A stretch of 64,000 bases of DNA from Thalassotalea sp. Sam97 (GTDB lineage: Bacteria; Pseudomonadota; Gammaproteobacteria; Enterobacterales; Alteromonadaceae). The stretch lies in NCBI RefSeq assembly GCF_041379765.1, contig NZ_CP166919.1:372001-436000 (forward strand), written 5' to 3'. The first letter of the stretch is position 1. Each line of letters begins with the position of its first letter. The notes under the pieces are model-generated. The model was not told the origin of the DNA. It ran no database searches and worked only from the letters and a program-made list of their open reading frames with translations. Both the position numbers and the translations under genes were made by a program. Shown one piece after another: positions 9,116 to 18,039 of this stretch.

Positions 9116-10555
9116 ATGAACCTTGTAGAACAAGAACTATTACATGCTAGTGATTTAGGTAAAGAAGAATTACAGCGCTGTTTGGACACTATGTTCACTC
9201 GCAAATTAGATTTTGCTGATTTGTATTTTCAAGCATCAAGCAACGAACATTGGATGCTTGAAGATGGTATTGTCAAAGAAGGCTCGCATAATATTGAACG
9301 CGGTGTAGGGGTGCGAGCTATCGCTGGCGAGAAAACTGGTTTTGCTTATTCTGATGATATTAACTTATCGGCATTAATGCAGGCTGGAAATGCAGCGCGT
9401 AGCATCGTTACTGAGCAAAAGTCGACAAAGACCAAGATATTTGCGCCTAGCGATGCTACACCTTTATATAGCGCGCAAGATCCATTACAAAGCTTGCCGC
9501 AAGAGCAAAAAATCAATTTATTGCATGAAGTTGAAGCGCACGCAAGAGCGCAAGATAGCCGAGTAAAACAAGTCATTGTCAGCTTGTCCGGTGTTTACGA
9601 GCGCGTATTGGTAGCAGCAAGCGATGGTACCTTTGCGAGTGATATTCGCCCTTTGGTTCGCTTGAACTGTTCAGTGCTTGTTGAGCAAAATGGTCGTCGT
9701 GAACGCGGTAACTCGGGCGGTGGCGCGCGCACCGATTACAGTTACTTTTTTGCTATACAACAAGGTAAACAGCGCTATAAAGCCTATGCCGAAGAAGCGG
9801 TACGTCAAGCACTCGTTAATTTACAAGCAATCGATGCGCCAGCAGGTATGCTGCCCGTGGTATTAGGTGCTGGCTGGCCTGGTGTGTTATTACATGAAGC
9901 GGTTGGTCACGGCTTAGAAGGTGATTTTAACCGTAAAGGCTCTTCGGCCTTTTCGGGGAGAATTGGTCAACAGGTGGCATCAAAGCACTGTACAATCGTC
10001 GATGATGGTACGATTGCAAATCGACGAGGTTCGGTAAGCATTGATGATGAAGGTACGCCGGGTCAATATAACGTATTAATTGAAGATGGTATTTTGCGTG
10101 GTTACATGCAAGATAAGCATAACGCCCACTTAATGGGAGTTGAGCCAACCGGTAATGGCCGCCGAGAATCGTATGCTCACTTACCTATGCCAAGGATGAC
10201 GAATACCTATATGCTAGCAGGTGAATACGATAAGCAAGAGATTATCGGCTCTGTCAAAAAGGGCATTTATGCCCCTAATTTTGCGGGTGGACAAGTAGAT
10301 ATTACCTCAGGTAAATTCGTGTTTAGTACGGCCGAAGCCTATTTAATTGAAGATGGTAAGATTACTGCGCCGGTTAAGGGGGCAACTTTGATTGGTAGTG
10401 GACCAGAAGCGATGCAACAAGTGAGTATGGTCGGCAATGATCTTGAACTCGATAGTGGCGTTGGCGTTTGTGGTAAAGATGGTCAGTCAGTACCCGTTGG
10501 CGTAGGTCAACCAACCCTGAAAGTTGATGAAATGACCATTGGTGGTACGCAATAA
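9116..10555 (+). CDS. tldD: Metalloprotease TldD
   Basis: Catalytic subunit of the TldD/TldE protease, which degrades unfolded peptides and matures peptides such as microcins and CcdA. The zinc motif HEAVGH lies at about residues 260-265, followed by GLEGDFNRKGSSAFSGRIG, and the C-terminal region has FVFSTAEAYLIEDG and GATLIGSGPEAMQQ. I preferred the ATG at 9116, which has GGAAAG four bases upstream; ATG at 9113 and GTG at 9104 are in frame. It is the last gene of the mre-yhdP-nit run; its partner gene pmbA lies 0.8 kb downstream beyond darP. Confidence 0.96.
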   Translation: MNLVEQELLHASDLGKEELQRCLDTMFTRKLDFADLYFQASSNEHWMLEDGIVKEGSHNIERGVGVRAIAGEKTGFAYSDDINLSALMQAGNAARSIVTEQKSTKTKIFAPSDATPLYSAQDPLQSLPQEQKINLLHEVEAHARAQDSRVKQVIVSLSGVYERVLVAASDGTFASDIRPLVRLNCSVLVEQNGRRERGNSGGGARTDYSYFFAIQQGKQRYKAYAEEAVRQALVNLQAIDAPAGMLPVVLGAGWPGVLLHEAVGHGLEGDFNRKGSSAFSGRIGQQVASKHCTIVDDGTIANRRGSVSIDDEGTPGQYNVLIEDGILRGYMQDKHNAHLMGVEPTGNGRRESYAHLPMPRMTNTYMLAGEYDKQEIIGSVKKGIYAPNFAGGQVDITSGKFVFSTAEAYLIEDGKITAPVKGATLIGSGPEAMQQVSMVGNDLELDSGVGVCGKDGQSVPVGVGQPTLKVDEMTIGGTQ

Positions 10556-10578
10556 ACTTGTCATCGATCAGTCAATAG

Positions 10579-10610
10579 AAAAAAGCCAGCTATTCAGCTG
10601 GCTTTTGCGT
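10579..10610 (+). terminator. Bidirectional rho-independent terminator between tldD and darP
   Basis: A GC-rich stem of AAAAGCCAGC and GCTGGCTTTT around a short ATTCA loop, flanked by an A run on one side and T on the other. It can end tldD transcripts rightwards and darP transcripts leftwards; the two genes converge here. Confidence 0.85.
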
Positions 10611-10632
10611 TTAAGCGTATCTTGTTTGAGTC

Positions 10633-11163
10633 CTAACTCATTGAGAAAGGCACATGTTGCTTTAGATATTTAAACAATTCTTTATAGCTTTTCGCTGGCT
10701 TTTGCTGTTTTAGCTCTTTGCTAGCTTGACGAATTAGCTGGCGAAAACGTTGGCGTTCCAGGCCTTCGTTGTCGTGAATTAACTGCTCTATGGTGTCGTT
10801 ATCTGCATTAAGTACATCGTCGCGCAACTGATCATAAAAGTTATTTTTATGATCTTCGATACCGTGTTTGTTTTGCATGATATCTAACTCTAAGCGAACT
10901 GCATCGGCATCTATGCTAGCCAACTGTTTAGCGATAAACTGTACGTTACGATGAAACGCATCGTGCTTGCCTTTAATTTTATCGGCAACAACTAATGCTT
11001 CGGCAATTTCATCGTTAAGAGGCAATTTGCTGCGCTGTTTCACACTTAAGTGACAAATCTCTTCTGCTAACTTTTGTAAGTCTTTCATATCACGCTTTAA
11101 TTCAGCGCGACTCACATAGAGAATGTCATTCTCTGCATCATATTCACCAAGCTCTCTGGCCAT
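10633..11163 (-). CDS. darP: Ribosome assembly factor DarP (YjgA, DUF615)
   Basis: Assembly factor for the 50S ribosomal subunit, involved in maturation of the peptidyl transferase centre. The 176-residue product is small, strongly charged and predicted to be helical. Family landmarks are SRAELKRDMKDLQKLAEEI near residue 20, LPLNDEIAEALVVADKI near 50, and ERQRFRQLIRQASKE near 135. It is convergent with tldD and divergent from pmbA, the conserved neighbourhood in many gammaproteobacteria. Confidence 0.92.
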   Translation of the reverse strand: MARELGEYDAENDILYVSRAELKRDMKDLQKLAEEICHLSVKQRSKLPLNDEIAEALVVADKIKGKHDAFHRNVQFIAKQLASIDADAVRLELDIMQNKHGIEDHKNNFYDQLRDDVLNADNDTIEQLIHDNEGLERQRFRQLIRQASKELKQQKPAKSYKELFKYLKQHVPFSMS

Positions 11164-11319
11164 AATCTTTGTATACCGTTAACGAAATTTCTCTTATTAT
11201 ACCTTTTTTGTCTAGCGAATCTAAAATATCGACAGAAATTTCAGATTTTCAGCCGGTAAATACCAGGTCTGTGATATCCTTGCTAGCAAGCTAGAAGCAA
11301 TCATTTGTGTGAAATCATT

Positions 11320-12663
11320 ATGGAACAATCGCAGTCAATTGAGAATTCAATCCACCAAGTTAAAGAAAGCGTTAGTCGAGTTTTAGAAATTGCCAAAAAA
11401 CTTGGCGCAGACAGCGCTGAAGTATCTATTTCGAAAATGCAGGGTTTAAGTGTGTCAACTCGCATGGGCGAAGTAGAGACCGTTGAATTTAACAATGATG
11501 GTGCTCTAGGCATTAGTTTATATAAAGATGGTCGTAAGGGCTCAGCATCGACAGCAGACTTGTCGGAGCAAGCATTACAGCAATCAGTGCAAGCTGCTAT
11601 TAATATTGCTAATTATACTTCAGTTGATCCTTGTGCAGGTTTGGCTGATAAAGACACCCTTGAATTTTCTCCGCAAGATTTAGATTTATATCATCCAGAA
11701 CCGCTAAGTGCCGATACAGCCATTGAGATAGCAAAGCAGGCAGAAGTCAGCGCATTGCAAGAAGATAGTCGTATTATTAATTCTGATGGCGCTAATTTTG
11801 CAAGTTACGAAGGCTTTAAAGTTTACGGAAATAGTCATGGTCAATTAGTCGCGTATCCGAGCACTCGTCACAGTTTAAGTTGTATGATGATTGCAGGCGT
11901 AGATGGTGAGATGCAGCGAGATTACGCTTATACAGTGAGCCGTCAATTTGGCTCCCTAGACGATCCGCAAAGTATAGGTAAACAAGCTGCACAGGCCGCG
12001 GTAGCACGTTTGCAACCTCGAAAAATTAACACCCAAAAATGTAAAGTGATGTTCCGTTCGGATATCGCCAATAGTTTATTTGGCCATTTTATCGCTGCGA
12101 TCAGTGGTGGTAACTTGTATCGACAATCATCGTTTTTACTCGATGCCTTAGGGCAAACTGTTTTCAATAAACATCTCAATATTCGTGAAATGCCGTTGAT
12201 TAAGTGCGGTTTGGCAAGTTCTGCATTTGACTCTGAAGGGGTAAAGACTCAAGAGCGAGATATTATTAGCCAAGGGCAATTACAATCATATCTATTAACC
12301 AGTTACTCAGCACGAAAATTAGGGATGAAGACGACGGGTAATGCTGGTGGTATTCATAACTGGCATATTTCTGCTAATGGTGGCGATTTTCAGCAAATGC
12401 TTAAGGAGCTTGATACCGGCTTGTTGGTAACGGAGCTCATGGGGCAAGGGGTTAACGTGGTGACTGGTGATTATTCTCGAGGAGCAGCAGGTTTTTGGGT
12501 GGAAAATGGTCAAATTGCTTACCCTGTCGCCGAGATAACCATTGCTGGTAATCTAAAAGATATGTTTGCCAACCTAGTACTTGCTGGCAATGACTTTGAT
12601 TTGCGTGGCAGTATTAGAACCGGTTCACTGTTGATTGAAGAGATGCAGGTATCAGGTCAGTAG
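11320..12663 (+). CDS. pmbA: TldE/PmbA, partner subunit of the TldD protease
   Basis: Forms the heterodimeric TldD/TldE protease; TldE has the same fold but lacks the HExxH zinc motif, as seen here. Recognisable segments are GEVETVEFNNDGALGISLY near residue 50, STRHSLSC near 185, and the C-terminal TSYSARKLGMKTTGNAGGIH and VTGDYSRGAAGFWVENG. The ATG at 11320 gives a 447-residue protein; a GTG five codons upstream is possible but unneeded. It is divergent from darP, with promoters presumably in the 156-base gap. Confidence 0.95.
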   Translation: MEQSQSIENSIHQVKESVSRVLEIAKKLGADSAEVSISKMQGLSVSTRMGEVETVEFNNDGALGISLYKDGRKGSASTADLSEQALQQSVQAAINIANYTSVDPCAGLADKDTLEFSPQDLDLYHPEPLSADTAIEIAKQAEVSALQEDSRIINSDGANFASYEGFKVYGNSHGQLVAYPSTRHSLSCMMIAGVDGEMQRDYAYTVSRQFGSLDDPQSIGKQAAQAAVARLQPRKINTQKCKVMFRSDIANSLFGHFIAAISGGNLYRQSSFLLDALGQTVFNKHLNIREMPLIKCGLASSAFDSEGVKTQERDIISQGQLQSYLLTSYSARKLGMKTTGNAGGIHNWHISANGGDFQQMLKELDTGLLVTELMGQGVNVVTGDYSRGAAGFWVENGQIAYPVAEITIAGNLKDMFANLVLAGNDFDLRGSIRTGSLLIEEMQVSGQ

Positions 12664-12691
12664 TTACAGCGTATTTGCAGCTAACGTAGTG

Positions 12692-12720
12692 TAAAAAGTC
12701 GGCATCGCCGACTTTTTTAT
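12692..12720 (+). terminator. Rho-independent terminator after pmbA
   Basis: Stem AAAAAGTCGG / CCGACTTTTTT around a CATCG loop, 30 bases after the pmbA stop and ending in a T run. Confidence 0.88.
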
Positions 12721-12739
12721 CATTTATAGGGCATATTAG

Positions 12740-13007
12740 CTAGAGCGTGTTGATCTTTCAGGGTTAAATTTTGTTCGAATTAAATGCATTTTTATCGCGG
12801 CACTTGTGATACGCATAGTTATTCTACGCACAGAGCAAGTAACAATGAAAAAAATGCATTTAAACGAATCCAAAGGACAGCTTTTATGACGCCTTTCTAC
12901 TGTGTTATCAATTACTTATGTGAGTAACCCCACAACATAAGTTCTGCCTTGTATAAAAACATCATAAATTGCTGCAAAAACAACCTCATAAGATCAACAC
13001 GCTCTAG
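12740..13007. mobile_element. Miniature inverted-repeat element (MITE-like), 268 bp, non-coding
   Basis: The ends are a perfect 18-bp inverted repeat: CTAGAGCGTGTTGATCTT at 12740-12757 and its reverse complement at 12990-13007. Each end carries CTAG, so a CTAG or TA target duplication is possible. Inside is a second imperfect inverted repeat containing AAATGCATTT (about 12775-12795 and 12848-12868), enclosing a third hairpin (about 12802-12840). No reading frame spans it. Ends beginning GAGCGTGTTG resemble those of some IS5-family elements, so this may be a non-autonomous derivative of one; that link is inference. It fills most of the pmbA-mgtE gap. Confidence 0.8.
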
Positions 13008-13086
13008 TTGTGGTCTCGAGCACGTGGTGCTTTAAGTGCCGTTATAGTTGACGCATTTAACTAACATACGGAGTTAACTCACGAGT

Positions 13087-14445
13087 TTAGCTTAGTAAAA
13101 GGGTTGCAGTACCTAAGAAGGCAAAAATGCCAACTACATCGGTGATGGTGGTTAAGATCACGCCTCCCGCAAGCGCTGGATCGATGTTGATTTTTTTCAT
13201 CGCTAATGGGGTGATAACCCCTGCGAGACCAGCGACAGTAAGATTGGCTAACATGGCAAAGGCGATGATGCCACCGAGTAACAAGTCTTGTTTCCAGATA
13301 GAGACAATGCCGGCGATGAGGACAGCCCAAATAACGCCATTGAAGAAACCAACGGCAAGCTCTTTGGTAAGTATGGTTTTGGCGTTGTTATCACCAATGT
13401 GACCTAGTGCTAAACCGCGAATAACAAGGGTTAGTGTTTGGCTACCCGCGACCCCCCCCATGCTTGGTACTAAAGTGTTTAATACCGCTAAAATTGCCAT
13501 TTCAGCTAAGATTGGTTCAAACAGACTTGATACTGCAACCGCAAGTAGGGCTGTCAATAAGTTGACACCAAGCCAAATAGAGCGCTGTTGAGTACTTTTT
13601 ATCACGGGCGCAAACGTATCGGCTTCGTCATCAAGACCTGCCATACTCATCATTGAATGTTCGGCGTCTTCACGAATGATATCAACCACATCATCAATGG
13701 TAATACGACCCAGTAAGCGATTTTCGTGATCGACAACTGGCGCTGAAAACCAATCGTATTTTTCAAACAGTTTAGCGACTTCGGTATCTTCCAAATCGGC
13801 CACTACCGGGATGGTTTCATCGTCCGTTATCTCGGCGATCGTTTGCTCTGGACGGGCAGTCACTACTGCTGCGAGCGATACCGAACCAATTAGTTTGTCT
13901 TCACGGTTAACCACGTAAAATGAGTCAGTGGCTTCAGGTAATTCACCTTTTAAGCGTAGATAGCGTAATACCACATCGACGGTAACATCCGGTCGTAAGG
14001 TGATGGTATCGGTATTCATGATACCGCCAGCGGTATCTTCCTCGTAGGCGAGCGCTTGTTCTACGCGGGTTCGATCTTGCGCGTCCATTGACGCGAGTAC
14101 TTCACGATAAGCAGAATCAGGTAAGGTACGTAATACCTCAGCCAGGTCATCGATATCCATACCTTCGGCAACCGCAGCAACCTTTTCCGGTTGCATATTC
14201 TTCAGTATGCCTTTTCGTACTTCTTCGGATAACTCTTCGAGGATTTCACCGTGGGCATCACCGTCGATTAACTGCCACAATACCTGTCGACTTTTCGCTG
14301 GTGATGACTCAAGAAGCAAAGCAATATCATAAGCTGGCATGTGTTGCAGCATTTTGCGCACATAGACGAACATACCGCTATCAAGAGCGGTATTTATTTC
14401 TAAGAGTCGTTGTTGGCTAATGTCTTGCTTCGACAATTCTGGCAT
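13087..14445 (-). CDS. mgtE: Magnesium transporter MgtE
   Basis: Magnesium-gated magnesium channel of the inner membrane. The product (452 residues from the chosen ATG) shows the cytoplasmic MgtE N domain of helical repeats (about 20-120), a pair of CBS domains (about 125-260; DTITLRPDVTVD, GRITIDDVVDIIRED) and five C-terminal membrane segments with the pore-region sequence PSMGGVAGSQTLTLVIRGLALG. I chose the ATG at 14445 because GAGG stands five bases before it; an in-frame ATG 20 codons upstream has no such support. It stands alone downstream of npr with a 130-base gap. Confidence 0.94.
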   Translation of the reverse strand: MPELSKQDISQQRLLEINTALDSGMFVYVRKMLQHMPAYDIALLLESSPAKSRQVLWQLIDGDAHGEILEELSEEVRKGILKNMQPEKVAAVAEGMDIDDLAEVLRTLPDSAYREVLASMDAQDRTRVEQALAYEEDTAGGIMNTDTITLRPDVTVDVVLRYLRLKGELPEATDSFYVVNREDKLIGSVSLAAVVTARPEQTIAEITDDETIPVVADLEDTEVAKLFEKYDWFSAPVVDHENRLLGRITIDDVVDIIREDAEHSMMSMAGLDDEADTFAPVIKSTQQRSIWLGVNLLTALLAVAVSSLFEPILAEMAILAVLNTLVPSMGGVAGSQTLTLVIRGLALGHIGDNNAKTILTKELAVGFFNGVIWAVLIAGIVSIWKQDLLLGGIIAFAMLANLTVAGLAGVITPLAMKKINIDPALAGGVILTTITDVVGIFAFLGTATLLLS

Positions 14446-14575
14446 GGCCACCTCAATGTCACAGTTGTTTTTTCTTGTGAGGTATCTTGTTGAAGTGTAA
14501 CGCAAATAGCTATTTTTATCAGCTAATATTTGTTGCCTGTAGAGTATTTAATAGCGATTAGGCTGAATACAGGAG

Positions 14576-14854
14576 TTACTCGCCTTCATCAAATTTGTCT
14601 ACAAAAAGCTGGCATACAGCATTGAGTGCAGTAGTCGCATCGCTACCGTGAGTATCAACGCGTACGGTTTTTCCTTGGCTACCTGTTAATAACATTAACC
14701 CCATAATAGAACCGGCATCTGCTGTTTTACCTTCTAATGTGAGGGTAATCGAAGCATCGAAATTTTGACTGAGCTTTGCCAGCTTGGTCGCTGCGCGTGC
14801 GTGCAGGCCTAACTTGTTGACTATGGTAACTTCTCGGCTAGCGTGTTGAGTCAT
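14576..14854 (-). CDS. npr: Phosphocarrier protein NPr of the nitrogen PTS
   Basis: HPr-like phosphocarrier (92 residues) that passes phosphate from EI-Ntr to PtsN. The phosphorylated histidine is in GLHARAA near residue 18, and the regulatory-serine region is GSIMGLM. It lies 6 bases after rapZ, at the promoter-distal end of the rpoN operon, its usual place. Confidence 0.95.
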   Translation of the reverse strand: MTQHASREVTIVNKLGLHARAATKLAKLSQNFDASITLTLEGKTADAGSIMGLMLLTGSQGKTVRVDTHGSDATTALNAVCQLFVDKFDEGE

Positions 14855-14860
14855 GGTTGA

Positions 14861-15706
14861 TTACTTGCTTAACTCGCGATGGCGAATTTGTACGTCTTTG
14901 TCTTCGTTTTTAAATTGCTTGGCTAAAGCTTCGGCAATATATACACTGCGATGTTGGCCGCCGGTGCAACCGATAGCGATAGTTAAATAGCTACGGTTAT
15001 TGCGTTCAAGATGTGGTAACCAAGTCATCATAAAAGAATTGATTTGCCAGATAAATTTGGTGACAAGCGGTTGTTTAGCCATAAAATCTTGCACAGGTTG
15101 GTCAAGACCATTGTGGTTTTTAAGCCCATCTTCCCAAAATGGATTGGGTAAAAATCGGGCATCAAAGACATAGTCGGCATCGCTTGGAACACCGTATTTA
15201 AAGCCAAAGGAGGTAAAGACGATAACCAAACTTCCGGTCTTTTTACCAAGCACTCGTTCACGAACTAAATCCGCTAATTGATGTGGTGTAAGGCTGGAGG
15301 TGTTAATGTATAAATTTGCTCGAGTGGCGACAGGGTCGAGTAATTTTTTTTCAAGCGCGATGGCCTGATCGAGCGCCATATTTTTTTTGATCAGCGGATG
15401 CAGGCGGCGCGTTTCACTATAACGACGAATCAGCTCATTATCGTCGGCATCGAGATACAGAATATTTAACTCGACAGCCGAAGGAAGATAGTCGATTATT
15501 TCACTGGCATCTTCTGGATTGCTTGGTAAATTGCGCACATCGAGCGATACAGCCACCCGATCGTAATCGTTAATAACGGTATGTGTTAGGGCAGGTAAAA
15601 GGTTCACAGGGATATTATCAACGCAGTAATATCCAAGATCTTCAAGTACCCTTAATGCAACGGTTTTACCTGAGCCTGAGCGACCACTGACGATCATTAA
15701 CTTCAT
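14861..15706 (-). CDS. rapZ: RNase adapter RapZ
   Basis: P-loop protein which in enterobacteria binds the sRNAs GlmZ/GlmY and delivers GlmZ to RNase E, tuning glmS and so amino-sugar supply for the envelope. The Walker A loop GRSGSGKT is at about residues 8-15. The C-terminal RNA- and metabolite-binding domain includes the conserved GCTGGQHRSVYIAEAL. Length 281 compares with 284 in E. coli. Whether GlmZ-type sRNAs exist here cannot be judged from this window. Confidence 0.95.
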   Translation of the reverse strand: MKLMIVSGRSGSGKTVALRVLEDLGYYCVDNIPVNLLPALTHTVINDYDRVAVSLDVRNLPSNPEDASEIIDYLPSAVELNILYLDADDNELIRRYSETRRLHPLIKKNMALDQAIALEKKLLDPVATRANLYINTSSLTPHQLADLVRERVLGKKTGSLVIVFTSFGFKYGVPSDADYVFDARFLPNPFWEDGLKNHNGLDQPVQDFMAKQPLVTKFIWQINSFMMTWLPHLERNNRSYLTIAIGCTGGQHRSVYIAEALAKQFKNEDKDVQIRHRELSK

Positions 15707-15728
15707 CTAATTCAACCTTTTATGATAA

Positions 15729-16178
15729 TTATTTTTCGGCGACAAGTGCATAGAGCTGCTCAGCACTAAGACAGCGACGTACTTTTTTACTGGTATCTTT
15801 ATCAGCAAAAAAACGGGCTACATTGGCTAGGGTTTGCAAATGCTGCTGGCAGCTGTCTTCGGGAACAAACAGCGCAAAGAAAATATCAACTGGGCGATTA
15901 TCAATCGCATCAAAGTCGATAGGCTTATCGCAAGTCATGAGCACGGCAATTGGCTTTTCGCTGTTATCTATTTTTACATGGGGAATAGCAATGCCATTAC
16001 CGATACCCGTGCTGCTGAGTTTTTCTCTGTTAATAAGGCCGTTGAGCAAGTCCTTGGCACTTGCAGAAGATATTTTATTAGCGGCAATGAGACTAATTTG
16101 CTCAAGTATATTTTTTTTACTGTTGGCCGGAGCTGCACATATTGTGCAATCCGGCGACAACAAAGAGGTAAGATTCAT
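15729..16178 (-). CDS. ptsN: PTS IIA-like nitrogen regulatory protein PtsN
   Basis: Terminal phospho-acceptor of the nitrogen PTS; its phosphorylation state regulates potassium uptake and other processes. The 149-residue EIIA-fructose-like domain carries the active histidine in GNGIAIPHVKID near residue 67. It starts 3 bases after the hpf stop and is followed 22 bases later by rapZ. Confidence 0.95.
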   Translation of the reverse strand: MNLTSLLSPDCTICAAPANSKKNILEQISLIAANKISSASAKDLLNGLINREKLSSTGIGNGIAIPHVKIDNSEKPIAVLMTCDKPIDFDAIDNRPVDIFFALFVPEDSCQQHLQTLANVARFFADKDTSKKVRRCLSAEQLYALVAEK

Positions 16179-16181
16179 AGA

Positions 16182-16469
16182 TTAATGACTGGATAATTTG
16201 GCCTTATGTTTGAGCACCTGCCGATCAAGTTTGTCAACGAGCGCATCAATTGATGCATACATATCAACGTTTTCGGCGGCACCAAAAATTTCACCTTGGT
16301 TAACATTAAGGGTGGCTTCTGCAATTTGTTGTAATTTTTCAACTTTTAACACGACGTAGACATTATTAATGTGATCAAAATGTCGAGACAGTTTTTCAAA
16401 TTTTTGTTCTACATAACTTCGCAGAGAATCGGTTACTTCTACGTGGTGCCCAGATAGATTGATTTGCAT
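16182..16469 (-). CDS. hpf: Ribosome hibernation promoting factor HPF (short form)
   Basis: Binds the 30S subunit in stationary phase and promotes 100S dimers in cooperation with RMF. At 95 residues this is the short gammaproteobacterial form, without the C-terminal dimerisation domain of long HPF. The start MQINLSGHHVEVTDSLRSYV and the later basic segment KLDRQVLKHKAKLSSH are typical. It lies 25 bases after rpoN. Confidence 0.95.
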   Translation of the reverse strand: MQINLSGHHVEVTDSLRSYVEQKFEKLSRHFDHINNVYVVLKVEKLQQIAEATLNVNQGEIFGAAENVDMYASIDALVDKLDRQVLKHKAKLSSH

Positions 16470-16493
16470 AAGCTCGATCCTTATCGTTGGTGC

Positions 16494-17954
16494 TTAAATT
16501 AAGCTCTTTCTTTGGTTTGATGGAGGTATTCCCAAGGACTCTCGATATTTGGCTATGGTTCTACGTGCCACGTTAATGCCTTGCTCGGCAAGTAACGCGG
16601 TAATCTTGCTATCGCTTAACGGCTTTTTCGGATTTTCCGCTTCGACCAGCTTTTTGATTAACGCGCGTATGGCTGTAGATGAACATTCTCCACCGCTGTC
16701 GGTACTCACATGGCTTGAGAAAAAATACTTTAATTCGAATATTCCTCGCGGCGTGTGCATGTACTTTTGTGTGGTAACTCGCGATATTGTTGATTCGTGC
16801 ATTTCGACCATTTCAGCAACATCATTTAATACCATCGGTCGCATTGCTTCTGGACCGTGTTCAAAAAACGCTTGTTGTTGTTGAACAATACAATTAGATA
16901 CCTTTAATAAGGTGTCGTTGCGACTTTCTAGGGATTTGATAAACCATTTTGCTTCTTGCAAATGTGAGCGAATAAACTGGCTGTCTTGCGCTGACGAGGT
17001 TTTTGCCATGGCCGCATAATGATTATTAATATTCAACCGAGGTGTGGTGTCGGGATTTAATTCAACTTGCCAGCGACCATTTTTTTTGAATACTGAAACA
17101 TCAGGGATCACATATTCTTCTTGCGATTGGGCTATCGCGTCACCTGGTCTTGGGTTGAGACTATGAATTAAGCGCATGACTTGCTGAAGCTGATCTTCTT
17201 TGAGCCTTGTCTTTCGCATAATGGTGCGAAAGTCACGATTAGCCAACAGGTCGATATGATTAGTAATAATCAATTTGGCTTCGCTTAAATATGGTGTATC
17301 GGCGTCGAATTGATTAAGCTGGATTAATAAACAATGTTGTACCGAAGAAGCAGCGACGCCAATAGGGTCAAACATATGGATTCGTTTTATAACCGCTTCT
17401 ACTTCATCGAGTTCAACGTCGTCATTGCCTAAACTTTCTAAAATATCGGTCGGTGAGACGGTTAAGTAACCAGCATCATCAATCGCGTCGATGACTGCAA
17501 TGGCGATACTGCGATCAACTTCAGTAAATGGAGTGAGTTCCATTTGCCAAAGTAGATGATCGTGAATGGTCTCGCTGGTTTCCCCTTGGTAAGTAAATTC
17601 TTCAGAAAGATCTTTACCTAAACCAGTATTAGATGTCCCCGCGCTATAGCTGTCTTCCCAGGTACTATCGATTGATAATTCTTGCGGAATATCTTCTTGC
17701 GACAATGCTTCGGATGTTGAGATTTCATCTTGAGTCGGTGTGGCATCTTCACTGCCATCGTTGCTGTCGTTTGATGTGTTGTCTGCGCTGTGTTCTATCG
17801 TTTCATTGGCTTCAAGCAATGGGTTGCTTTCTAGCGCTTCTTGAATCTCTTGCTGCAAGTCCAACGTCGAGAGCTGCAGCAATTTTATCGCTTGCTGCAG
17901 TTGTGGAGTCATCGTTAAATGCTGGCCAATGCGCAGCTGAAGACTGGGTCTCAT
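16494..17954 (-). CDS. rpoN: RNA polymerase sigma-54 factor RpoN
   Basis: Alternative sigma factor for -24/-12 promoters activated by enhancer-binding ATPases. The 486-residue product has the glutamine- and leucine-rich activator region at the N terminus (MRPSLQLRIGQHLTMTPQLQ), an acidic region II at about 55-120, the core-binding region, and the diagnostic RpoN box ARRTIAKYRESLGIPPS near the C terminus. It follows lptB after an 86-base gap that could hold its own promoter and heads the hpf-ptsN-rapZ-npr series. Confidence 0.98.
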   Translation of the reverse strand: MRPSLQLRIGQHLTMTPQLQQAIKLLQLSTLDLQQEIQEALESNPLLEANETIEHSADNTSNDSNDGSEDATPTQDEISTSEALSQEDIPQELSIDSTWEDSYSAGTSNTGLGKDLSEEFTYQGETSETIHDHLLWQMELTPFTEVDRSIAIAVIDAIDDAGYLTVSPTDILESLGNDDVELDEVEAVIKRIHMFDPIGVAASSVQHCLLIQLNQFDADTPYLSEAKLIITNHIDLLANRDFRTIMRKTRLKEDQLQQVMRLIHSLNPRPGDAIAQSQEEYVIPDVSVFKKNGRWQVELNPDTTPRLNINNHYAAMAKTSSAQDSQFIRSHLQEAKWFIKSLESRNDTLLKVSNCIVQQQQAFFEHGPEAMRPMVLNDVAEMVEMHESTISRVTTQKYMHTPRGIFELKYFFSSHVSTDSGGECSSTAIRALIKKLVEAENPKKPLSDSKITALLAEQGINVARRTIAKYRESLGIPPSNQRKSLI

Positions 17955-18039
17955 AGACTGTGTAATTCCTACAAACTCAATTGTTATTTATTTTCGGCAC
18001 GCTAGCTAGTGATGGCGATGCGCACCTTATGTCTCTTAA

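Noticed and set aside
15823..16196. Two plus-strand open frames of 120 residues opposite ptsN
   Set aside because: They are antisense to a clear ptsN gene with its active-site histidine and conserved operon position, and have no ribosome binding site.
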